Origin: Medakamo hakoo
Taxonomy: Eukaryota; Chlorophyta; Trebouxiophyceae; Coccomyxaceae
Assembly: GCA_026636295.1 (NCBI GenBank)
Contig: CP089450.1
Span: forward strand, 558,001 to 622,000
Direction: 5' to 3'
DNA: 64,000 nt
Below are positions 8,623 to 17,042 of the stretch, piece after piece. The translations under genes were made by a program, and so were the position numbers. Numbering within the stretch: the stretch's first letter is position 1; the number at the start of each line of letters is the position of its first letter. The notes under the pieces are model-generated. The model made no database searches. It saw only the letters and a program-made list of their open reading frames with translations, and was not told the DNA's origin.

Positions 8623-9765
8623 ATGCGCCGCGCCACCCTCCTCGCCGCCCGCCGGGCTGCCGCCGCGGCAGCCGCCGCGGGCCTGGCTTCGACCACCTCG
8701 ACGCCTGGCGGCGCGGCGGCGTTGCGGTCCGCCGGCATAGCGACGACGACGACGGTGCGTGTTGTGAATTGCGTCGCTAGCCTGCAGAAACACGAGTGTT
8801 GCGGCCGCGCCCACGCTTTGCACCCGCCCTGAGCCGGCGTCCCCGGTGCGCTCGAATGACTGCGCACCTGTGCCTGGCGGTGGCTTGGGGGAGAAAAGAC
8901 TGCACGCTCCCGCGGCACGCCGGGAAAAGAGAGACGCCTCGCACGCGCTCACGCCCCGCCCTCCCATCCACTCCCCCCAACCCAGGCCGCCTGGACCGCG
9001 CCGCCCCGCTTCGCGGCCGCCCGCACTGTCGCCGCCCCGGCCACGCCCCACGCCCGCTCCCTGTACATTCAGACCCAGGAAACGCCCAACCCGGCGTCGC
9101 TGATGTTCCTGCCGGGACAAGCCGTCCTGGGCGTCCCCGACGCGTCAGCGCCGTCCGAGGGCAGCGCCGCGTCGCCCGCCCCGCCCGCGTCCGCGCACTT
9201 TTCGTCCGCGCGCGAAGCGGCCGCCGCCTCCCCGCTCGCGGCCGCCCTCTTCCGCGTGGACGGCGTGACGGCCGTCTTCTTGGGCTCCGACTTCCTGACC
9301 GTCACCAAGGCCGACGGCGCGGCGTGGGGCGAGGTGAAGCCGGGCGTCTTTGCCGCGATCACGGAACACTTTGCGTCCGGGCTGCCCGCGCTCCGCCCGC
9401 TCGCGCCCGGCTCGGCGCCCCTGGCGCCGCACCACGCCTCGGACACGGCCCCGCACCCGGACGACTCGGAGACCGTCGCCATGATCAAGGAACTGCTGGA
9501 CACGCGCATCCGGCCGGCGGTCGCGGAGGACGGCGGCGACATCGCGTTCGCGGGCTTTGACGCGGACACTGGCACCGTCTCGCTCCGCCTCCAGGGCGCG
9601 TGTTCGGGCTGCCCCTCGTCCGCCATCACCCTCAAGTCGGGCATCGAGAACATGCTGCAACACTACATCCCGGAGGTGAAGCAAGTCGTGGAAGCGCCGC
9701 CTGACGGGGCGACGAATGAGGGGCTGGCGCACTTTAAGAGGGTGGAGGACATGCTGTCGACGTGA
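8623..9765 (+). CDS. NFU1: Mitochondrial NFU1 iron-sulfur cluster scaffold
   Basis: 303 residues in two exons, 8623-8754 and 8986-9765, phase 0, donor GTGCGT, acceptor CCCAG. Exon 1 encodes an Arg/Ala mitochondrial presequence. Exon 2 holds the Nfu N-terminal domain (RSLYIQTQETPNPASLMFLP and VFLGSDFLTVTK) and the C-terminal NifU domain with the cluster-binding CxxC in ACSGCPSSAITLKSG. NFU1 delivers [4Fe-4S] clusters to mitochondrial proteins such as lipoyl synthase and complex II. Length and domain order are as in other eukaryotic NFU1. It starts about 100 nt after the Mpo1-like gene on the same strand. Confidence 0.93.
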
Positions 9766-9903
9766 TGAGCCGGGGGGGGGGTGAGAAAAAAAACCATGGG
9801 TGGACACACACACATGGGAGGTTGAGTGGGCGGGGAGAGAGGTGCTGTCTGCCTTGTCGTCTCTAAAGTTTGCTGAAGTCACACCCGCCCTCCCGCCCCT
9901 TCG

Positions 9904-11849
9904 TCACGCCCACACGGCCGGGCCGTACGCAATGACGGTGACCACCACCGCCACGGCCCAGGTCAGGCCAACGTAAGCATACCCACTCGCGTCGGCGGGC
10001 ACCCGCCTCAGCTGCGCGCCCGTCTCCGCCATAAAGGTGGACACCGTGGACAGCGCGCCGCAGAAGCCGGCTTGGGCCGCGCGCGTCCAGACGCGGCCCC
10101 AGGAGTGGGCCGGCACGGCCGGCGAGGCCGGCGGCAGGGCGCGCACCGCGACGACGGACAGCAGAGCGGTCGCCAGGCAGCCCAGCGCGTTGGCCGCGAG
10201 CGTCCCCGCCGGCAGCGCCCGCCACCGCCCGCGCAGGCGGTAGTTGAGGGGCGCCAGGCGCCAGCGCAGGATGCAGCCAAAGGGCGCCAGCAGGACGGCG
10301 GCCCACCGCGTGCGCCGGGCCTCTCCCGCCGGGCCCGGCGTTTTCGAGTCGAGCGCGAGCGCGAGCGCCGCGCCGGCCCACAGCCCGCCAGCCAGCAGGG
10401 CGACCGCAATGTGCGTGCGCAGGACGAAGCGCACGGCCGCGTCCGGGCGCGTGCCCAAGACTGTGCGCGCGACGGAGCGGACGCGGTTGAAGAGCGGGCG
10501 GCGGTGGCGGTGGCCGGACGCGGTGGAACCGTCCAGGCCGGCCACGGCCGCGGCGCGCCCGCCGCCGCCCGCTGCCGCCGCGCCGACCTTGGCCGCCAGC
10601 TCCGACGCGTGCACGCTCACCTCCACCGTCGGAGGCGGTGGCGGTGGCAGCGGCAGCGGCGCTTCCCGCCGCCGTGCCGACGCCCGCCGGGCGCGGGCGG
10701 CGGCCGTGCTGTCTTCCATGGCGGCCCGGGCGGCGCCTTGAGCGGCCCGGCGCAGCGCCGCCACGCGCTCTGCGACCGCGGCGCGTGCGACTGGATCCGC
10801 CGCGTCCGGCGGCCGGGCTGCGTGGTGGCGGGCGATGTCGGTCAGGCTGAGCCGGACTTCGTCCGCTCCTGCTGCGAGGGCGGCACCCAGGGCGGCCGCG
10901 GCGGCGTCGCCCCAGTTTTCGCGGGCGGGCGGGGGCCAGGCCACGGCGCCGCCGCCGCCGCCGCCGCCCCCCCCCTCCGGTGCGCGGCGGCCCGCCCCCA
11001 CGACCCTCCCACCACGCTGGGCACGACGACCCCGCCCGCCGCCGAATCGCCAATGGCCGCGGCTCGGTCCTCTTCTTCGGCGGCGGCGCGGGCGGCGCGG
11101 GCGGCAGCCCGGTCGGACGCGGGGCGCCCCCGGTCGTCGGCCAGGCGCGCGGCGTGCTCGCCCAGTGTGTACGACCCGAGCGCGAGGTGGAGCCCCACCA
11201 CCCAGCCCCACGCCCACTGGGCGGGGCGGCGCCCGGCCCGGCCGTCGCCGCCGATGAGCTGGAGCGTCAGCGCCATGGCCCAGGAGGACAGCGTGGTCAG
11301 GGAGCCGCAGAAGCCGGTGCGGAGGCCGATGTGCAGCTCGGGCGCGGCCTGCCAGGGGTGGGAGGCCGGCAGGGCGGCCAGCGGCTTCGGGTCGCCCAGC
11401 GTCAGCGTCGACGAGGCGGCGAGCAAGCCCATGAGGAAGCAGCCCAGCGCGTTGGCGGGCAGGTCCGGGAAGTAGGCGCCGTACGGGTCGCGGCCGGAGC
11501 CTGACACGGATGGATGGGAGAGGGGGGGTGAGGGATCCCGGCTGTCGTCGAAAAACGCATGCCGTCGGGTAAGAGGAAGAAAAAAAAGGACGACGCCCAC
11601 GCCCCCCACGCATTCATTACCTGTGGACGTCAGGCACACCCCCCACCCGCCGGTGCACCCGTCCGCAAACAGCTTGTCCAGCCAGACCCGGGTGAGGACG
11701 CCCAGTTGGGAGAACAGGGTGAGGTGGGCGACCACGACGGCCATTTCGCGGCGCCGCTGCCGCGCCGCGTCGGCTTGCGGCGACGGCGGGAGTGGTGAGA
11801 TGGGGAGCCCGCCCGCCGACGCGGGCGTGCGCACGCTGGCGCGCAGCAT
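9904..11849 (-). CDS. FEX: Fluoride export channel FEX with two fused CrcB domains (one frame change)
   Basis: The N-terminal CrcB repeat is in exon 1 (11849-11621) and the start of exon 2 (from 11500). Conserved pieces are FPDLPANALGCFLMGLL and LHIGLRTGFCGSLTTLSSW. The second repeat shows PAGTLAANALGCLATALL and AAQAGFCGALSTVSTFMAE. Each repeat has the NxxG and GFCGxxTTxS elements of Fluc/FEX channels, which release F- from cells. The frame of the first repeat shifts by one base to that of the second near the nine-C run at 10967-10975, in a poorly conserved linker. The 120-nt intron (11501-11620) is a multiple of three without stops. Met at 11744 is an alternative start. The stop codon is at 9904-9906. 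Confidence 0.85.
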
Positions 11850-12036
11850 CTGACGCGGTGTGTGGGGAAGTGCCGCGGCGCCGCCGTGTTTTGTGCGTGT
11901 CCCCCTTGTGCGGCAGGGCGACGCCGCGCCGCAACCAGCGAATGAAGCACACCTCGACGGACGAATTTTCCATCACATGATAAAAAAGAACCCGCCGGGG
12001 CCGACCACCGCCCCACACGCTCTCAACTTCCCTCCC

Positions 12037-13273
12037 TCACAACCCCTCAACGAAATTGGCGACGATCGACTTGCCGTTGTCCGTGATGATGGACTCCGGG
12101 TGGAACTGGACGCCCTGGATGTGGGGCAGGTCGCGGTGGCGCACAGCCATGACCGTCCCGTCCTCCGTCCACGCCGTCACCTCCAGCTCGGCCGGCATGG
12201 ACTCCTTGTCGATGACGAGCGAGTGGTAGCGCGCCGCCATGAAGGGCGAGGGCAGGCCCTTCAACAGCCCGACGCCGCTGTGGTGGACGGGCGAGGCCTT
12301 GCCGTGCATGACGCCGCACGGCGCGCGGATGACTTTGCCGCCAAACGCCTGGCCGATGCACTGGTGGCCCATGCACACGCCGAACAGGGGGGTGTCGGTG
12401 CCCAGGGAGCGGACGGCTTCCAGGGAGATGCCGGAGTCTTCGGGGCGGCCTGTTGGTGGTGGGGGTGGGGAAAGGGGGGTGCGTGAGAGGAAAGGATGGA
12501 TGGAAGAGAAAAAGGTCGAGAGAGGGTCGCGCCGGCTCGCTCCCCACCCGCGCGTCTTCTCACCTGGCCCGGGCGAAATCAGGACGCCGCGCGGCCGCAT
12601 CGCCCGGATTTCTGCGCAGGTCTTGGCGTCGTTCGGGAACACCGCCACCTCCACGCCCAAGTCGCCCAGGTACTGGACCAGGTTGTAGGTGAAGGAGTCG
12701 TAGTTGTCGATGACGACGAGCGGGCCCGGGCCACCTTTCACCGGCGACGGCGCGGCCGACGCGGCGCAGGTCAAGCGGGAGCGGCCTGGAGTGTGTGTTG
12801 GGATTTCATGGGAGTTTAGTCGTAATTGGCGGGTAGCTATGCATCTCTGCTCCCTCTAGGTCAGCGTGGCGGCGGGTGGCGAGGCCTGCCTTCGTGGCGG
12901 CGGCGGCCGTAAAAGCAACGCGTGCAAGCGGCTAGAAATTGAGAGCGGCGGGGCGCACGTCGCCCTTGCACCCTCGGCTCGCGAGTTTCGGCCAGTGTGG
13001 GGAGTCTGACACGCTCTTCTCACCGCCACATCGATGCTCGCAGCTCTTGAGCTGCCCTGTGCATCAGCGCGAGAGCTGTTTGAGGCCTGAGGAGAGCGCC
13101 GCGCAAACACACAAAAACGCAAACGCACCCGTAGTCGACGGCGCCGCCGTCGCACCCGACGCAAAGCCTGGCGCTGGCTGGCGGCCGCCCAGGCGCAACG
13201 CCACAGGCGCGGGCGGCGCGCAGCGCGGCCCGGCGCTGGAACCGGCCGCCCGGCGGGAGAGCAGGGCGTCCAT
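12037..13273 (-). CDS. ASB1: Anthranilate synthase beta subunit (glutamine amidotransferase), plastid
   Basis: 259 residues in three exons: 13273-13129, 12785-12564 and 12449-12037, phase 1 at both junctions. Exon 1 is a plastid transit peptide beginning MDALLSRRAAGSSAG. The class I amidotransferase follows: VVIDNYDSFTYNLVQYLG, SPGPG, the nucleophile in FGVCMGHQCIGQAFGG, and the His/Glu of the triad in QFHPESI. It supplies ammonia from glutamine to the alpha subunit in the first committed step of tryptophan synthesis. The 343-nt first intron uses donor GTGCGT. The second intron is 114 nt, has no stop and is a multiple of three, so its retention would insert 38 residues. It is divergent from the coiled-coil gene at 13447. 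Confidence 0.92.
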
Positions 13274-13446
13274 GGATTGGTCTCCTCGAGAAAACAAAAA
13301 AAACACGGGTGTGGGGAGCGCGGGCGACAAAAACTCGGCCGGGGCCGCTTGACCCTCCCCCTCCCCCCTACTCCTTGGTTTGGCCTGGTGGACGGGGGCG
13401 GCGGGCGGCAGCATCCACGGTCGCCTCGCACAACACCACACCCACC

Positions 13447-16158
13447 ATGGAGCCCACACTCGACCCGGACACCGAGCGCGTGGCGGGAGAGCCGTCGCAA
13501 CCACCCTCCCCTCCTCCCCCAGCGCCGCCCTTGGAAGATGAAGGGCCAGAGCCCACGACCACCCTCGCGTCGCTCGCGCCCGCCCGCGCCCAGCTCGAAG
13601 CCCAGCTGGCCGCCGAAGTCGACCGGCTGCAGGCCGCCCTGCGTGAGGCACGGGCGGATGCGGCCGCTGCGGCGGCGGCGCGGGAAAGCGCGGGCGTGGC
13701 GGCGGCCGCCGTGATGGCGGCGCTGGCGCGCGAGGGGCCGCTCGCGGCACGCGCCGCGAAAACAGCGGCGTCCGCCCGTGCCGCCCGCCTAGCCGCCGAA
13801 GCCAAGCTGGCCGGCCTGGATGAAGCCGAAGACGCAGAACTGGCGTCCTTGGCCGCCGAAGAAAAGGCCGTGGACGCGGCTTTGACCGACGCGGCCGCGG
13901 CGCGGGAGGCTGCGCGGGCCGAGCGGGTCAAAGCAGCCGCGCTGCGTGCGGCCGCGGACGCCGGGACCGCGGACGCGGCGGAGGCGCTGGCGTCCGCGGC
14001 GGCCGCACGCGCGGCAGAGGAAGCGTCTGAGGCCGCGGCTGCCGACCTGGAAGCCGCGACGGCGGCGGCCAAAGCCGCCGCCGGCCGGGCGGCGGAGCGA
14101 GGCGCCGCGGCCCGGGCAGCGGCCGCGGCCGCGCGCGCGGAAGCGGCGGGCGTCGTCGCTGCGGCCGCCGACGCCGGGCGGGCTGGGCGTGTGCTTGCGA
14201 CCAAATGGTCGGCGGCCGTGCGTGCGGCTGGTGCGGCGGCGGACGCGCGTGAAAAAGCGGGAGCGGCCGTCGCCGCGGCTGAAGTGGAGGGTCGTGAAGC
14301 TGGGGAGCGGCGGCAGGCGGCGCGCGCAGCCACGGGCGAGGCGGCCGCGACGGCCGCGGCCGCCGCGGCGCACGTGGCGCGCCTGGAGGCGGCCGCCGCG
14401 GCCGCCGACTCCCGCAGAGCCGCGGCTGCAGAGCGTGCGTCGTCCGCCGCCACTGCCGAATCCACGGCCCGGGGCGCTCTCCTGCCGCTGGTCGACAAGG
14501 CCGCCGAAGCCGGGGCTGCCCTGCGCGCGGCGGCGGCCCAGCGGCGGACGCTCGACGCGGCCGCGGCGGGCGCGGCTGCCGGCGCGGCGGCCGCGGCCGC
14601 CGCCCGCTTGGAAGCCCTGGCCGCCGCCGCAGGGGCGGGCGCCGACGCCGCGGCCGCCGCGGCTGGCGCGCGCAAAGACGAGGCTGCCGCCCTCAAAATC
14701 GAGGCGGGCGCGGCGACGACGCGGGAAGCGGGCGCCCGCCTGGCGCGGGCGGCCGCGGCCGCGGCCGCAAAGGCGGCGCGCCTGCGCGCGGCCGCCGGGC
14801 TGGCGTCCGCCGCCGCCGACGCGGCCGAGGCCGGCGCCGACGCCGCGGCCGCCGACGCCGACCGCACGGCTGCCGCCCTCGTCAAAGCCGCGCGGGCCTT
14901 GGACGACGCGCAGCGGGCGCTGGACCGGGCGCAGAGCGGCGCCGACTCGCCCGCCGGGCGCGAGGCCGCGAGCCTGGCCCGCACGACGGCCGACCTCCGC
15001 GGCCGGGCGGACGCCGCGGCCGCGGAAGCCAAAGCCGCCCGGGCCCGCGCCGCCTCCGCCCGGGCTGCTGCCGCGGCCGCCGCGGAAGCCGCGGCCGCCG
15101 CCGCGCCCGCGCGCGCGGCGGTGCTGGGCGCGCTCGTGCTGACGCGCGCGCGGCGCGACCGCCTGCGCGCGCGCGCCGCATTCGCTGACGAGGACGCAGC
15201 CAAGCTGGCGGACGAGGCTGAGCGGGCGCGCGCCGCCACCGCGCGCTTGGCGACCAAGGCCGCCGCCGCCACGGCCGCGGCCGCCAGCCTCAAGGCCACA
15301 GCCTCGGACGAGGACGCGGGCGCGGAAGCGCGGTGGGCGGCGCTGGAGGACGAGTGCGCCCGCCTCGAGGCGCGCAAGGGCGCGGCCCGGCGCGTCGCGG
15401 ACGCGGCGGCGGCGGACGCGGTGGACGCGGAGGCTGAGGCGGACGGCTGGCGGGCCCGCCTGGCTGCTTTGGAAGGCGGGCGTGGGGCGGGCGCGGCACC
15501 GGACCCGGGCGTCGCGGCCGCGGCCGCAGAAGCCGTGGCTCTGCGCGCCGCCGCCGCGCGCGCGCGGGGCGAAGCCCGCGCGTCGGCCATCGCTCGCGAC
15601 AAGCTGGCGGCCCGCGTCGCGGCCGCCGTCGGGCGCCGGGGCGTGCTGGCGGGCCGGGCGACGGCGGCGGCCGCGGCCGCGGGGCGGGGCGGCGGCGGTG
15701 GGGCGCCACCCCCGCCGACGCCGGCCGAAAAAGCGGCGGCCCGTGCCGCGCGCGACGCAGCGGGCCAGCTGCGGTGCGCGCTCGCGGCCGAAGCCGCCGC
15801 CGCCGACGACGCGGAAGCCAGGGCAGCCGAGGCCACTGAAGCCGAAGCCGCGGCTCAGGCTGCCGTGGCACGCGTTGCGGCAGCCGAAGCCGCCGCAGCG
15901 GATGCGGGCCGGGCGTGGGAGTGCGACCTCGCGGCCGTCGCGGCTGTCCAGGGCGCCGCGGCCGTCCTGGAGAAAGGCGGCGGCGGTGGTGGAGGGGAAG
16001 GCGGAGACGAGGCCGCCCTGGCGGCTGCGTCTGCTCGCTTGGCCGACCTGGCGTCCCGGGCGCGGGCCGCGGCCGCGGCCGCGCCCACGCCGACCGACGG
16101 CCACGCCTTTGCACTCGCGCTCGCGGCCGCGACCTTGCCCGCAGCGTTCTCATCATGA
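13447..16158 (+). CDS. Very Ala-rich long coiled-coil protein, unknown function
   Basis: 903 residues in a single exon, starting at the ATG at 13447 after a CCACC context. Almost half the residues are Ala. The rest are mainly Glu, Asp, Arg and Lys arranged in heptads, with few Pro or Gly after the acidic/Pro-rich first 50 residues. No ATPase, kinase or membrane segment is visible. This is the signature of a very long, low-complexity coiled coil, such as a cytoskeletal, basal-body or organelle filament-forming protein (inference). A Gly-rich break lies near residue 755 and another near 840. Composition alone does not give a homologue. It is transcribed divergently from anthranilate synthase beta, with 173 bp between start codons. 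Confidence 0.7.
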   Translation: MEPTLDPDTERVAGEPSQPPSPPPPAPPLEDEGPEPTTTLASLAPARAQLEAQLAAEVDRLQAALREARADAAAAAAARESAGVAAAAVMAALAREGPLAARAAKTAASARAARLAAEAKLAGLDEAEDAELASLAAEEKAVDAALTDAAAAREAARAERVKAAALRAAADAGTADAAEALASAAAARAAEEASEAAAADLEAATAAAKAAAGRAAERGAAARAAAAAARAEAAGVVAAAADAGRAGRVLATKWSAAVRAAGAAADAREKAGAAVAAAEVEGREAGERRQAARAATGEAAATAAAAAAHVARLEAAAAAADSRRAAAAERASSAATAESTARGALLPLVDKAAEAGAALRAAAAQRRTLDAAAAGAAAGAAAAAAARLEALAAAAGAGADAAAAAAGARKDEAAALKIEAGAATTREAGARLARAAAAAAAKAARLRAAAGLASAAADAAEAGADAAAADADRTAAALVKAARALDDAQRALDRAQSGADSPAGREAASLARTTADLRGRADAAAAEAKAARARAASARAAAAAAAEAAAAAAPARAAVLGALVLTRARRDRLRARAAFADEDAAKLADEAERARAATARLATKAAAATAAAASLKATASDEDAGAEARWAALEDECARLEARKGAARRVADAAAADAVDAEAEADGWRARLAALEGGRGAGAAPDPGVAAAAAEAVALRAAAARARGEARASAIARDKLAARVAAAVGRRGVLAGRATAAAAAAGRGGGGGAPPPPTPAEKAAARAARDAAGQLRCALAAEAAAADDAEARAAEATEAEAAAQAAVARVAAAEAAAADAGRAWECDLAAVAAVQGAAAVLEKGGGGGGGEGGDEAALAAASARLADLASRARAAAAAAPTPTDGHAFALALAAATLPAAFSS

Positions 16159-16204
16159 AAACAAAAATCTACGCAAAAAACACTCGTTACACAACTGCCT
16201 ACTG

Positions 16205-16726
16205 CTAAGATCTCCATCTCTTGGGCGTCGACCGCGTCCGGGCGGGGCGGGCGGGCGGTGGCAGCGCGGGCGAGACCGGGCCGGGCGGTTGTTGAGCCGC
16301 TTTTGCGGCTCTCTCAGCCGCGCGCGCCGCGATGGCAGCTTTCGTGCGCGGCGGGCGCGGGCCGCGCTTGCGTGGCGGCTTGGCTGGTGGTGCGGGTGGA
16401 GCCGGCTCCGACTCCGGGCTGCGCTCGTCGGCGGCCCGTCCGTCCTCGGCCGCCGGGAGTGGCGGGCCCAGCGGCGGAGCCAGGGCGACGGGAGGCACCG
16501 GGCTCAGCCACGGGCTTTCCTCCACGGGCACAAAGCCGGGCGCGCCCGGTTCGATGTCGGGAGCGGTGCCCGCGACGGGCTCGGCCACCATGTCGGGCGG
16601 CCACAGCCAGGGCGGCAGAGTGGAGAGGCCCCCGCCTTCAGTCGGCCAGGCCGCGAAATGGTCGGGCGGCGACGGGCGGCCGGTCGGGGAGAAGGGCAGT
16701 GGCGGTGGCGGCGGGGAGCCGACCAT
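16205..16726 (-). CDS. Proline-rich protein with a basic AT-hook-like tail, unknown
   Basis: 173 residues, not recognised. The first 110 residues are Pro-rich and mildly acidic, with several Trp (WPTEGGG, LPPWLWPPD, ESPWLSPV). The C-terminal third is basic: PPRKRGPRPPRTKAAIAARA resembles an AT-hook core (RGPRP) followed by a short Ala/Arg helix, and the end is Arg/Lys-rich with a likely nuclear localisation signal. A nuclear, DNA-associated role is possible but unproved. It is tail-to-tail with the coiled-coil gene, with 46 nt between stops. A first exon further upstream (up to 16.9 kb) cannot be excluded. Confidence 0.45.
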   Translation of the reverse strand: MVGSPPPPPLPFSPTGRPSPPDHFAAWPTEGGGLSTLPPWLWPPDMVAEPVAGTAPDIEPGAPGFVPVEESPWLSPVPPVALAPPLGPPLPAAEDGRAADERSPESEPAPPAPPAKPPRKRGPRPPRTKAAIAARAAERAAKAAQQPPGPVSPALPPPARPARTRSTPKRWRS

Positions 16727-16796
16727 TTCTTTTACAGGGGTGGGAGCGCGCGGGCGCGGCAGGTTCAGTCTGGCGCGGGTTGGCGGGCGGGCATGG

Positions 16797-16944
16797 TCGG
16801 GCGGGGCGGAGGCGGCCGTCGTGTCGCTTTCTCTCTCTCTTCCAGGAGAGCGCGGGTTGCGCGGAGTGAGCTCGGGCGGGGCGGAGGCGGCCGTCGCGTC
16901 GCTTTCTCTCTCTTCCAGGCAAGCGCGGGTTGCGCGGAGTGAGC
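16797..16944. repeat. Two tandem copies of a 75-bp unit in the 16727-17042 divergent region
   Basis: Bases 16797-16871 and 16872-16944 are near-identical direct repeats, both starting TCGGGCGGGGCGGAGGCGGC. They differ by a few substitutions and a two-base change in a CT-rich tract. Each copy carries a GC-rich block, a pyrimidine run (CTTTCTCTCTC) and a closing TTGCGCGGAGTGAGC. The rest of this 316-bp gap holds no gene that I can see. It serves as the shared upstream region of the Pro-rich gene (minus) and the SbcD-SbcC fusion (plus). Confidence 0.85.
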
Positions 16945-17042
16945 GGGAGTTGAGCGCGCGAGTGAGCCACTAGACCACGCGATGCTTTTGTTTTAGAGTC
17001 AATTTCTGGGCGCTCGCACGCTCTTCCTCGCGTCCTGGGCCC

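Noticed and set aside
13368-15836. 822-residue antisense ORF, and 771 residues in another antisense frame, opposite the coiled-coil gene
   Set aside because: Ala/Arg/Ser-only translation. Stop codons are rare in all frames because of the GC-rich, Ala-codon sequence; the plus frame has a proper start and heptad pattern.
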